A stretch of 64,000 bases of DNA from Phocoena phocoena. Taxonomy: Eukaryota > Chordata > Mammalia > Artiodactyla > Phocoenidae. The stretch spans positions 48,206,500 through 48,270,499 of the forward strand of contig NC_089236.1 of the NCBI RefSeq assembly GCF_963924675.1. The letters are read 5' to 3'. This document shows, in pieces, positions 36,901-48,344 of the stretch. Within the stretch, counting starts at the first letter, position 1, and every line of letters starts with the position of its first letter. Both the position numbers and the translations under genes were made by a program. A model generated the notes under the pieces. It saw only the letters and a list, made by a program, of their open reading frames with translations. It did not search any database and had not been told where the DNA came from.

Positions 36901-39596
36901 GTCAGTTGTTACTTCTCCTTTTTCATTTCTAATTCTATTGATTTGAGTCTTCTCCCTTTTTTTCTTGATGAGTCTGGCTAATGCTTTATCAATTTTGTTT
37001 ATCTTCTCAAAGAACCAGCTTTTAGTTTTATTGCTCTTTGCTGTCGTTTCCTTCATTTCTTTTTCATTTATTTCTTATCTGATTTTGATGATATCTTTCC
37101 TTCTGCTAACTTTGGGGGTTTTTTGTTCTTCTTTCTCTAATTGCTTTAGGTGCAAGGTTAGGTTGTTTATTCGAGATGTTTCCTGTTTCTTGAGGTAGGA
37201 TTGTATTGCTATAAACTTCCCTCTTAGAACTGCTCTTGCTGCATCCCATAGGTTTTGGGTCATCGTGTCTCCATTGTCATTTGTTTCTAGGTATTTTTTG
37301 ATTTCCTCTTTGATTTCTTCAGTGATCACTTGGTTATTAAGTAGTGTATTGTTTAGCCTCCATGTGTTTGTATTTTTTACAGATCTTTTCCTGTAATTGA
37401 TATCTAGTCTCATAGCGTTGTGGTCAGAAAAGATACTTGATCCAATTTCAATTTTCTTAAATGTACCAAGGCTTGATTTGTGACCCAAGATATGATCTAT
37501 CCTGGAGAATGTTCCATGAGCACTTGAGAAAAATGTGTATTCTGTTGTTTTTTAATGGAATGTCCTATAAATATCAATTAAGTCCATCTTGTTTAATGTA
37601 TCATTTAAAGCTTGTGTTTCCTTATTTATTTTCATTTTGGATGATCTGTCCATTGGTGAAAGTAGGGTATTAAAGTCCCCTACTATGAATGTGTTACTGT
37701 TGATTTTCCCTTTTATGACTGTTAGTATTTGCCTTATGTATTGAGGTACTCCTATGTTGGGTGCATAAACATTTACAATTGTTATATCTTCTTCTTGGAG
37801 CGATCCCTTGATCATTACGTAGTGTCCTTCTTTGTCTCTTCTAGTAGTCTTTATTTTATAGTCTATTTTGTCTGATATGAGAATTGCTACTCCAGCTTTC
37901 TTTTGGTTTCCATTTACATGAAATATCTTTTTCCATCCCCTTACTTTCAGTCTGTATGTGTCTCTAGGTCTGAAGTGGGTCTCTTGTAGACAGCATATAT
38001 ATGGGTCTTGTTTTTGTATCCATTCAGCCAATCTGTGTCTTTTGGTGGGAGCATTTATTCCATTTATATTTAAGGTAATTATCAATATGTATGTTCCTAT
38101 TCCCATTTTCTTAATTGTTTTGGGTTCATTATTGTAGGTCTTTTCCTTCTCTTGTGTTTCTTGTGTAGAGAAGTTCCTTTAGCATTTGTTGTAAAGCTGG
38201 TTTGGTGGTGCTGAACTCTCTCAGCTTTTGCTTGTCTGTAAAGGTTTTAATTTCTCCATCAAATCTGAATGAGATCCTTGCTGGGTAGAGTAATCTTGGT
38301 TGCAGGTTTTTCCCCTTCATCACTTTAAATATGTCCTGCCAGTCCCTTCTGGCTTGCAGAGTTTCTGCTGAAAGATCAGCTGTTAACCTTATGGGGATTC
38401 CCTTGTGTGTTATTTGTTGTTTTTCCCTTGCTGCTTTTAATATGTTTTCTTTGTATTTAATTTTTGACAGTTTGGTTAATGTGTGTCTTGGCGTATTTCT
38501 CCTTGGATTTATCCTGTATGGGACTCTCTGTGCTTCCTGGACTTGATTAGCTATTTCCTTTCCCATATTATGCAAGTTTTCAACTATAATCTCTTCAAAT
38601 ATTTTCTCAGTCCCTTTCTTTTTCTCTTCTTCTTCTGGAACACATATAATTCGAATGTTGGTGTGTTTAATGTTGTCTCAGAGGTCTCTGAGACTGTCCT
38701 CAGTTATTTTCATTCTTTTTTCTTTATTCTGCTCTGCAGTAGTTATTTCTACTACTTTATCTTCCAGGTCACTTATCCTTTCTTCTGCCTCAGTTATTCT
38801 GCTATTGATCCCATCTAGAGTATTTTTAATTTCATTTATTGCATTGTTCATCATTGCTTGTTTCACCTTTAGTTCTTCTAGGTCCTTGTTAAATGTTTCT
38901 TGCATTTTGTCTATTCTGTTTCCAAGATTTGGGGTCATCTTTACTATCATTATTCTGAATTCTTTTTCAGGTAGACTGCCTATTTCCTCTTCATTTGTTA
39001 GGTCTGGTGGGTTTTTATCTTGCTCCTTCAACTGCTGTGTGTTTTTCTGTCTTCTCATTTTGCTTATCTTACTGTGTTTGGGGTCTCCTTTTTTGCAGGC
39101 TGCTGGTTCATAGTTCCCATTGGTTTTGGTATCTGTCCCCAGTGGCTAAGTTTGGTTCAGTGGGTTGTATAGGCTTCCTGGTGGAGGGGACTAGTGCCTG
39201 TGTTCTGGTGGATGAGGCTGGATCTTGTCTTTCTGGTGGGCAAGTCCACATCTGTTGCTGTGTTTTGGGGTGTCTTTGGACTTATTATGATCTTAGGCAG
39301 CCTCTCCGCTAATGGGTGGGGTTGTGTTCCTTTTGTGCTAGTTGTTTGTCATAGGGTGTCCAGCACTGTAGCTTGCTGGTCGTTGAGTGAAGCTGGGTGC
39401 TGGTGTTGAGATGGAGATCTCTGGGAGATTTTCACCCTTTGATATTATGTGGAGCTGTGAGGTCTCTTGTGGACCAGTGTCCTGAAGTTGGCTCTACCAC
39501 CTCAGAGGCACAGCACTGACTCCTGTCTGCAGCGCCAAAAGCCTTTCTTCCACACAGCTCAGAATAAAAGGGAGAAAACGTAGAAAGAAAGAATTA

Positions 39597-39665
39597 GTAG
39601 AAGAAAAAGAAAGAAAGAAAGAAAGGAGGGAGGGAGGGAGGGAGGAAGGAAGGAGGGAAGGAAAG
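39597..39665. repeat. (GAAA)n/(GGGA)n simple repeat
   Basis: Interrupted GAAA, GGGA and GGAA units in the L1 5' region. A second, shorter block is at 39920-39960. Confidence 0.9.
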
Positions 39666-40415
39666 AAAGAAGATAAAGTAAAATAAAATAAAGTAAGATA
39701 AAATATAATAAAGTTATTAAAATAAAAAATACTTATTAAGAGAAAAAAATTTTTTAAAAAAACGGACGGATAGAACCTTAGGACAAATGGTGGAAGCGAA
39801 GCTATACAGAGAAAATCTCACACAGAACCATACACATACACACAAAAAGAGGAAAAGGGGAAAAAATCATAAATCTTGCTCTCAAAGTCCACCTCCTCAA
39901 TTTGGGATGATTCGTTGTCTAAAGGAGGGAAGGAAGGAAACAAAGAAAGAAAGAAAGAAGATAAAGTAAAATAAAGTTATTACAATAAAAAATATTTATT
40001 AAGAAAAGAAATTAAAAAAAAAAAAAACGGACAGATAGAACCCTAGGACAAATGGTGGAAGCAAAGCTATACAGACAGGGCTTCCCTGGTGGCGCAGTGG
40101 TTGAGAGTCCGCCTGCCGATGCAGGGGACACGGGTTCGTGCCCCAGTCCGGGAAGATCCCACATGCCGCGGAGCGGCTGGGCCTGTGAGCCATGGCCGCT
40201 GAGCCTGCGCATCCGGAGCCTGTGCTCAGCAATGGGAGAGGCCACAACAGTGAGAGGCCCACGTACCGCAAAAAAAAAAAAAAAAAAAAAGCTATACAGA
40301 CAAAATCTCACACAGAAGCATACACATACACACTCACAAAAAGAGGGAAAGCAGAAAAAATCATAAATCTTGCTCTCAAAGTCCACCTCCTCGATTTGGG
40401 ATGATTTGTTGTCTA
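39663..40415 (-). repeat. Tandem duplication in the L1 5' region
   Basis: A unit of about 255 bp occurs twice: 39663-39919 and 39949-40415 (the second holds a SINE). Shared text includes gatagaacc.taggacaaat, ggtggaagc.aagctataca, and ctctcaaagtccacctcctc. The copies differ at only a few positions by eye. Confidence 0.88.
40078..40288 (+). repeat. Short CHR-type SINE in L1 5' region
   Basis: Starts gggcttccctggtggcgcag, has gagcggctgggcctgtgag, and ends in 19 or more A. Perfect duplicated target aagctatacagaca at 40064-40077 and 40289-40302. A young insertion. Confidence 0.96.
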
Positions 40416-40651
40416 TTCATGTATTCCACAGATGCGGGGTACATCAAGTTGATTGTGGAGCTTTAATCTGCTGCTTCTGAGGCTGCTGGGAGAGATTTCC
40501 CTTTCTCTTCTTTGTTCTCACAGCTCCCAGGGGCTCAGCTTTCGATTTGGCCCCGCCTCTGCATGTTGGTCAGCCGGAGGGCGTCTGTTCTTCGCTCAGA
40601 CAGGACGGGGTTAAAGGAGCAGCTGCTTCAGGGACTCTGGCTCACTCAGGC

Positions 40652-40692
40652 CGGGGGGGGGAGGGGGGGGGGACGTGGGGGTGAGGGAGGGG
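40652..40692 (+). repeat. G-rich tract
   Basis: Runs of 9, 11, 5 and then shorter G tracts in about 45 bp of the L1 5' region. It could form a G-quadruplex on this strand. Confidence 0.85.
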
Positions 40693-41179
40693 CACTGAGT
40701 TCGGGGCAGGCCTGCAGCTGCAGAGGTCGGCATGATGTTGCGCCAGCCTGAGACGCACCCGTGCGTTCTCCTGGGGAAGTTGTCCCTGGATCCCGTGACC
40801 CTGGCAGTGGCGGGCTGCACAGGCTCCCCGGAAGGGGAATGTGGATAGTGACCTGTGCTCACACACAGGCTTCTTGGTGGCAGCAGCAGCAGCCTTAGCA
40901 TCTCATGCACGTCTCTGGGGTCCGCACTAGTAGCCGCAGCTCGCGCCCGTCTCTGGAGCTCGTTTAAGCAGTGCTCTTAATCCCCTCTCCTCGTGCACCA
41001 GGAAACAAAGAGGGAAGAAAAAGTCTCTTGCCTCTTCGGCAGGTCCAGACTCGATAGTGCTCTTTTATTAATAGTGTAGGATATTTTTTTCCTTTGGGCT
41101 TAGTCTGACTTCGGTTGCTCAGAGGGTGGCGCGTGCAGAGGCTTCACACCCATCCTTTCAGACCAGATTTCCTGGTGTG

Positions 41180-42630
41180 AAATGTTATGGGTTTATTTTT
41201 GTAGCTCCTTTTCTTCTCTTGTGTTTCCCACTTAGAGAATTTCGTTTAGCATTTGTTGTAGAACTGGTTTGGTGGTGCTGAATTCTCTTAGCTTTTGCTT
41301 GTCTGTAAAGCTTTTGACTTCTCTGTCAAGTCTGAATGAGATCCTTACTGGGTAGAGTAATCTTGGTTGTAGGTTCTTCCCTTTCATCACTTTATTTTTT
41401 TAATTAATTTATTTTTATTTATTTATTTATTTTATTATATATTTTTTTGGCCACATTGGGTCTTCGTTGCTGTGTGCAGGCTTTCTCTAGTTGCGGCAAG
41501 CAGGGGCTACTCTTTGTTTTTGGTGTGCGGGCTTCTCATTGTGGTGGCTTCTCTTTGTTGTGGAGCACAGGCTCTAGGCACGCGGGCTTCAGTAGTTGCG
41601 GCATGCAGGCTCAGTAGTTGTGCCTCGCAGGCTCTAGAGCACAGGCTTAGTAGTTGTGGCACATGGGCTTTGTTTCTCCACGGCATGTGGGATCTTCCTG
41701 GACCAGGGCTTGAACCTGTGTCCTCTGCATTGGCAGGTGGATTCTTAACCACTGTTCCACCAGGGAAGCCCATCATCACTTTAAATATATCATGCCACTC
41801 TCTTCTGGCTTGTAGAGTTTCTGCTGAGAAATCAGCTGTTAACCTTATGGGAGTTCCCTTGCATGTTATTTGTCATTTTTCCCTTGTTGCTTTCAGTAAT
41901 TTTTCTTTGTCTTCAATTTTTGCCAGTTTGATTACTGTGTGTCTCAGCATGTTTCTCCTTGGGTTTATCCTGCCTGGGACTCTCTGCGCTTCCTGGACTT
42001 GGGTGGCTATTTCATTTCCCACACTAGGGAAGTTTTCATCTGTAATATCTTTAAATATTTTCTTGGATGCTTTCTCTCTCTCTTCTCCTTCTGGGACCCC
42101 TGTAATGTGAATGTTGTTGCTTAATGTTGTCCCAGAGGTCTCTTAGGCTGTCTTCATTTATTTTCATTCTTTTTTCTTTATTCTGTTCTGTGGCAGTGAA
42201 TTCCACCATTCTGTCTTCTAGGTCACTTAGCCATTCTTTTGCCTCAGTTTTTCTGCTATTGATTCCTTCTTGTGTATTTTTCATTTCAGTTACTGTGTTG
42301 TTCACCTCCGTTTGTTTGTTCTTTAATTCTTCTCGGTGTTTTTTCTCTAATTCTAGGTCTTTGTTAAACATTTCTTACATTTTCTCAATCTTTGCCTCCA
42401 TTCTTTTTCCGAGGTCCTGGATCATCTTCATTATCATTATTCTGAATTCCTTTTCTGGAAGGTTGCCTATCTCCACTTCATTAGTTGTTTTTCTGGGGTT
42501 TTGTTTTGTTCCTTCATCTGGTACAAAATCCTCTGCCTTTTTATTTTATCTTATCTTTCTGTGAATGTGATTTTCCTTCCACAGGCTGCAGAATTGTAGT
42601 CCTTGCTCCTGCTGTCTGCCCTCTTTCTGG
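41180..42630 (-). mobile_element. L1 LINE (outer element, continued): ORF1 and part of 5' region
   Basis: Resumes at the point where 29437-33720 stopped: gttatgggtttatttttgta corresponds to the ORF1-ORF2 junction. It covers the ORF1 C-terminal part, is split by a SINE, and then has an ORF1 coiled-coil piece at 42051-42371 (TEMKNTQEGINSRKTEAKEW). The 5' end fades near 42630. The phrase ttcactgcttttt occurs at 29431 and about 42735, and might be the outer target duplication, but this is weak. Confidence 0.85.
41395..41773 (-). repeat. Long CHR-type SINE inside outer L1
   Basis: T/A-rich tail at left (tttatttatttatttatt), body with cagtagttgcggcatgc, right end accagggaagccc. Perfect duplicated target catcacttta at 41385-41394 and 41774-41783. 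Confidence 0.95.
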
Positions 42631-42639
42631 AGACAAAAT

Positions 42640-43590
42640 CAGTGACATCATCTGCCTTCCAGTGGAAAGAGTACTTTGTGATGTACCAGTGTTAGCCTGT
42701 CTGATATAATAGGTCATACAATACGGGGAAGGAAGTTCACTGCTTTTTATATTTTTTCACTGTTGGAATCCCTAGATGGTACTGTTGTCAGATTTTCATC
42801 TTTTGCCACAGTATCCACTCAAAAACAATTTTTTTCCATTTGTTTTTTTGGTGTGTTTGTGATCTTCACAGTGTGATTGATTATGTTTCTTTTTTAAGAT
42901 AATCTTTAACACCTGCTTGTGGTGTAGTTGTGAGGCTGCATCCCAGAAATAATTATTATATGTGTTAAGTATCTTTGCTTCTATATTTATTGATTCTTTT
43001 AAGAGAACAATATTAGCATCAAAATTTGCGTTGATTATGGTCTTTGCAAGCCAATGTGTCCTCCCTACACAGTGTCTTATATTTCCAAATAAAGCTATTG
43101 AGAGAATACTCAATGGAAAGGATTTTATGAAAACTCAAAGAAAAAGTGACACCCTTTTTGCCTTCCGAATGATTTGAGGGAAAGGCCTCATCTTATATTC
43201 ACACCCGTACTGTAGGTATTGGTGGGGCACAGAGCCAACTTTGTCCAAAGCAACAGGAATAACTTTTCTCTCTAGATTTCTTTCTAGGACATCGATAACA
43301 CCTTTAATGATTTGAACCTCCTTAAACCCCACACCTAAACCCAGGTTTACTCTCCCCATGGGGAGTCATTGTGTGTTTGATTCTTTTCGTGGACAGCCCT
43401 GGCCTGTTTCATCTTCTTTTTTCACCTTTCAGTCATGCCCTTTGCCTCTGCTGTCTTCCTTCTTTAGTTGTGTCTGTCCACTCTTAGCTGCCAACAGGGT
43501 ATTGCTGGAGTTTGTGTATGTCTTTTTGGTACATACTTTATTTTTATTTAAAATTTTTTTTCTCTCTTGGATACAGGTTGTTATAGGGTA
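42640..43590. other. Unassigned stretch with two minus-strand open frames
   Basis: Minus-strand frames of 74 codons (43135-43359) and 105 codons (42796-43113) lie close together, separated by one stop and a frame change. I do not recognise either peptide. CpGs survive around 43170-43330 (cttccgaatgat, cacccgtactg, gacatcgataac). It could be a decayed retrocopy or an unlisted transposon, or plain intron. No splice sites or poly(A) tail support a gene. Confidence 0.35.
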
Positions 43591-43594
43591 AGAG

Positions 43595-43775
43595 CCCAGA
43601 AATTTGAGGCAGGCCTGGGTGCAAATTCCAGCTTTGTTACTTACTTGGGCAAGTTACTAACTTTTCTAAGTCTCAGTTTCTTTATCTCTGAAAAGAGAAT
43701 AATCTGAAACTCTGTGTTAAAATTTTAGAGATGATTAAGTGAAAAGCATATATATACATGAATAGCAAATATAAA
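43595..43775 (+). repeat. MIR
   Basis: gcctgggtgcaaattccagc, cttgggcaagttactaactt and aagtctcagtttctttatct, in MIR order. Confidence 0.8.
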
Positions 43776-43908
43776 CATAAGGCACTAAAACGTTGGGCTC
43801 CTTTCCTTTGTATTGTTTTGTACACATGCTCACAGGAGTCGTGCCAGTTCAAGTTTCCTTGTAGTAAAATCCTATAGAGTTCATCTCTGACGTTTGATCA
43901 CAAACCTC

Positions 43909-43984
43909 TCTCTCACTTGCTATTCTAACCAAGACCCAAAGCCTCCTACTGCTTTGGGTCTCGATTAGAATAGCAAGTGAGAGA
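43909..43984. repeat. Long inverted repeat (34-bp arms, 8-bp loop)
   Basis: Left arm 43909-43942 begins tctctcacttgctattctaa. The right arm 43951-43984 is its reverse complement with two mismatches. Loop ctcctact. Not part of a recognised transposon end. Confidence 0.95.
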
Positions 43985-43989
43985 AAAGG

Positions 43990-45285
43990 AAGAGGCGGCA
44001 GGCCGTAATCAGTGGGCGGTAATAAAAGTGCCAACTTTCCCCCAGCCTAGGGAGGAGGAGCACGAGAAGCAACCAACAGTTGCTGGGATGGAAGGGTATA
44101 TATAGGAAAAGTATAGGGAGACAGGTGAGGCTCCGGAAAATATTTAAGGGGAGAAAGCATTTCTTCAAAGTACTAATGTGAGATTTTTTTAATGTTTAAT
44201 TTTTTTATGTTTAATTTTTTTCATTCAATTAATACTTATCTTTGAGTATATGAGATACTTTATTATTTCACTTTTATCCTGATGCATTTGTAGCCATAAA
44301 TAGACAGTTAAATAAGTACCTAGGTATGCAGACATTTTCTGAAATTTTATAAGCTTTCTCATTTGACAAACGGCTGTAGAAAATAAAAAGTATGATAATA
44401 ACATGATATGTTAACTGTGCTAATATAACATTGTCTTATCTATCTAGTTGTTTGAAAATCCCAAGGTAGTATTGTATAGAAAAACTAATAAGCAGTTATT
44501 TAGTCCGTTAAGTCTAATGAGAGAAATTTAGAGATGAGGAAGTAGACCTAACAGAGTGATTTAGTTCTTCTCATTATTATGTTATGTTTTTCTTCTTCAT
44601 TTCTGTTTTACATGCCTTCATGAGAGACATTCATGCTAGTGAGTTGCACTTATATTTTTTAAATTGTGTGTACATTTTGCAACAACTTTAACTCCTTACA
44701 GAATTTAGATATATCATGCTATCATGTCACACTAACTTTGCTTCTTGTTTGTATGTCTGTTTTTTAAATGTTTTTTGAATGTGGTCACATCTCCATCCTA
44801 CCACCTTAGCCATTAGGTAAACTACATTTTTAGAAACTTTAATCTTTCTTGTAGCTCATTCATACCTATCCCATCATTTTGGTTTCTTTTTCCTTCATTC
44901 CCCGTGATTTGTTTTCAGCTTACACTGACACCCAAACCTGGAAATAATCATCTTAATTCACTAGTTTTGTCACACTTCAGAAAAGACTGTCCCTCATCAG
45001 ATTAGTTTATGATACTTTAGTGTTTTCTACCCTGGCTTGAACCGACTTAGTAATTTCAGTTTTATAACACCCAAAATGGTTAATATGACTCCATTTATTC
45101 ATTCAGTAAAGAGTCATTAAGAGTTTCTTATATACCAGGTGATACACTAGATCCTAAGAATCCAGAGATACATTAAACAAGATTCTTGTACTTGAGTAAC
45201 TTTTAATTGTACAAGGCACTGTTGTGAGCATTTCACTTATATTTGCTCATTTAGTCAACTAGAACTCAGTATTCCCAAGTCTGTC
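43990..45285. other. Intron sequence, weak ancient-repeat pieces
   Basis: A tatatatagg sits at 44098 but without any gene downstream. About 45095-45200 (attcattcagtaaagagtc, ataccaggtgatacactaga) resembles a common ancient repeat. Otherwise unassigned. Confidence 0.5.
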
Positions 45286-45289
45286 CTTA

Positions 45290-45400
45290 GAGATTTTGAT
45301 GCAGTAGGTCTAAGGTGGAACCGCGGCATCTAGAATTCTTGCAAGTACCACAAGTGGTTCTGAGGTCATTCCTGATTGGGCAGATGGAATCAAGCTTAGG
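45290..45400 (+). mobile_element. MER5-like hAT remnant
   Basis: attttgatgcagtaggtcta with gaattcttgcaagtacca resembles the MER5 interior and right half. Confidence 0.5.
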
Positions 45401-45789
45401 AGTCATCCTCACACTTAGAAAATAAAAAAGTCTTCCTAGTGATCCAGCTCTACTATCAAACTCTATGATTTTGAAGACCCAGGACTCTGGTTTCTAGATC
45501 CCTATTCAGGAATTTTCTGAGAGTTCGCATGGAATTCTTTAGCCTATTTTCAAAACACATTTATATAAGTTAAGGTTTGTAGTTTTTGCCTGTTAATAGG
45601 AAGTTAGTCTAAATGACCTTTATATTCCTTTTTGCCTTATACAGTACTTTGTATGTTAGCTGTAGTAAGTTGATATCCTTTCTTTGCACTATGTCTTCTG
45701 GAAAAATAGGACAAAACCATGATTAGCTTATATTCTGCTTGTTCATACCTGACACTATTCTTCATAAAAGCATCCCCCCAAAGTGTATT

Positions 45790-45885
45790 TTCTTATGCAT
45801 TTTTTTTAAGACTTCATTTTTTTAGAGCAGTTTTGGGCTCACAACAAAGTTGAGAGGAAAGTACATACAGCAAACTTAATGACTT
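45790..45885. repeat. Old L1-like fragment
   Basis: tttagagcagttttgggctc followed by gttgagaggaaagtacata is a common L1 3' segment. Confidence 0.5.
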
Positions 45886-45889
45886 TTTT

Positions 45890-46669
45890 TAGATTCAGCT
45901 TTATAATATTCTGATCTTTTTCTTTAATGTAGCCTAACACTCTAGGGTCTGTATTGAAAGCAGCATGAAATAGTTTTGAGTACTCTGATGCACTGATATA
46001 ATAAATACTCTTGGTTCAGAGGATGATTCAAGTTGAATTTTTAGTGTTGTCATGTTGCCACCAAAGAGAAAACAGCTCCCCATTCAAACACTGTTATAAA
46101 ATATTTTACTCTAATTTTATCTCATGCATGCTTTGATTTATTTTAAGGCTACATTCCTTTCATTATATTTGTTTCACTTAAGTACTTACTTTTATCTTCA
46201 CATACCTGGTATCAATTTTTTGCCTTTATAGACAGCCAAATATTACTACATATTGTTTATTAATGACATTACATATTTTATTTGATCATGATATGATAGA
46301 TGCATTGAATTACTCTAAATGCATGCTTGAAATTCTTATAAATCCATGGTACAGTTGTTAAACATACTCAGCATTTTTAACTCAGCAAAAAAAAGATCTC
46401 TCACATTCATTTAAGAATAAGCTTGTAAGCCAAAAATGACAGATGTAGTATTACAGCTGATCAGTGGACTTGTTGAAGAAATCATCTAAATGGCAGAAGC
46501 ATTTGGACAGATACCCAAACGCCTTTTAAATTCCTTCCTCATGTCCTGTAATAATCATTGTTGCAACATAGATGGTCGTTTTATAAGTTTTTTCTGCCTG
46601 CTTTTTCAGTTTTGAAAATTTCACACTTGAAATGGAAAGACCAGAGTTACTAGAATTCTGTTTCTCTGT

Positions 46670-46713
<44 letters not shown>

Positions 46714-48340
46714 TTAAACTGCAGTCATTGCTCTTCTAACTTTCACTGAAAATAGTTTGGATTCAGTATCTAAGTATATATTTTAAAATTTTGTAATATC
46801 GAGATGACAAAAATAAAAGAACAGTTGGTAGAACACTAGGTAGCAATAATGTATAAAAGTAAAATCTTAAAAATAACACTTTCCATTTCAATGTCAATGA
46901 AAATAAAACAATTTCAGATATATTCTCTAATATATATTAATTGTTTTAAACATGTTTTCTACCTTCAAAGCTTTCACATGGGCAACATGGTCCTATCAGT
47001 AAATTTCTCTCATTACATACAGCAATTCTCGATTAGAAAACAAACACTTCCCAGTGGGAGGGCATATTAACAGGATAGTAAATTAGTATGTAATCCGAAT
47101 AATAGGAGATTCTGACCTACTCCCCTTTCCAACTGATATATAAATTCATAAATTGAAGAATATAACTATATATTTAAATATTAAAGATATAATGATATAA
47201 AAAGTTATTTTTAAAGAAATACCTGTAGAAATTTTCACAAATCCTCCTTTCAAAATTCAATTGTAAGTTCTGGTATTAATTTGTATAAATGTAAATGTGT
47301 ATATAAATGTGCATTAATTTGAAATATGTAAAACTACATAAAATTGTGGTTTTTCAATTTGGGGTTTGTTTTGTTTGCTTTTTAAAGTAATGGATTAGAA
47401 ATTATAGATTAGGTCTGGTAGAGCAGGAGTACTTATTTCTGGCTTCAGAGATCTTTCAGGTGTTTTCAGGATATTAAAAAACTTAACCAACCAAAGATTT
47501 AGCTTTACTAGACAGTGATGATGTAGTGATAAGTACTTCATCCCTTACTTGGCTAATAAATACTTTTATTTTGAGAAGTAAAATGTATGTCAACCAAGAT
47601 TATTTAAATGGAAAGTGCTTAAGTTTACATTTTTTAATTGCCCATATCAAAAATTTTTGAGTTGCCTTTAGCAAAATTAATTTTAAGTCAAACCACATAA
47701 TGTAAAAAGAGTAACTTTATTCCACCCTCCCATCTCCCAGATACCTTTACCTACAGTAATATCATTTTTCCCAAATGTACACTTTTCTTTTTAGATATCT
47801 GTAAATGTCCTTATGTGATTTTAGATATATCCGTGATACATGTCTAAATATGTGCATACGTAATGAGTCAAGTTTATATTTTTTTAAAGAAACACATCAG
47901 GATATATGGATCCAAACAATAATATCCTCCACAAAGTAGACATATTTGGGCCTCATATACTTTTCCCAGCTATCCTGGCATTGCTCATTATGGTTACTTT
48001 ATAGCACAGCCTTTAATTGTAAGAGCCTTCTTCCTTCAAAGATGTATTTTGTTTCTGGAAATTCATACTTTGCTCAGAGTAAAGAATAAACTGGGTACGA
48101 CTATTTGGTATGAACAATGAAGTAAGAAATTTGGGAGATGCTAAATGTCTGACAATAGAGGAATAATAAAGAATGGAAAATTATGTGTCCAATAAAAATA
48201 ATATTTATAAAAGGCGTTTAATAGCATAGGAAGATTTTTAAGTTATATCTGGGGGGAAAAGATAGCGAATTCTATATGAATATATAATTTACATATATAA
48301 TGTGCATAGCAAACATGTTTATATATGATAATATCAAATA
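45890..48340. other. Intron sequence with a (TA)n microsatellite
   Basis: Very AT-rich. A clean TA repeat of about 18 units lies at 46676-46712. No gene or repeat family identified. Confidence 0.6.
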
Positions 48341-48344
48341 TTGG

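Larger units (their letters stand above)
33923..41179 (-). mobile_element. Full-length but defective L1 LINE (inner, younger element)
   Basis: About 7.3 kb including a 212-bp SINE. From right to left: 5' region (about 39100-41179, CpG-rich near 40500-41150), ORF1 (39058 to about 38129), ORF2 (38106 down to about 34600), 3' UTR, poly(A) at 33923-33936. ORF1 is split: the coiled-coil part is at 38678-39058, and the RNA-binding and C-terminal part is at 38129-38575. ORF2 opens with an endonuclease piece at 37552-38106 (LNINGIN, then VGDFNTLLSPMD) and is then broken by stops and frameshifts. It cannot be autonomous. Inserted into the outer L1 in the same orientation. The duplicated target is aattgttatgggtat (33706-33720) and aaatgttatgggttta (41180-41195). 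Confidence 0.92.

Noticed and set aside
40480..41180. CpG-rich stretch that looks like a promoter island
   Set aside because: It is the 5' region of the inner L1. PIBF1's own start lies outside the window.
29757..42371. Many open frames resembling reverse transcriptase, endonuclease and ORF1
   Set aside because: They belong to two broken L1 LINEs and are interrupted by stops, frameshifts and SINEs, so they are not host genes or active elements.
44095..44108. TATA-like sequence tatatatagg near a GC-richer patch
   Set aside because: No downstream exon, initiator or reading frame supports a promoter.
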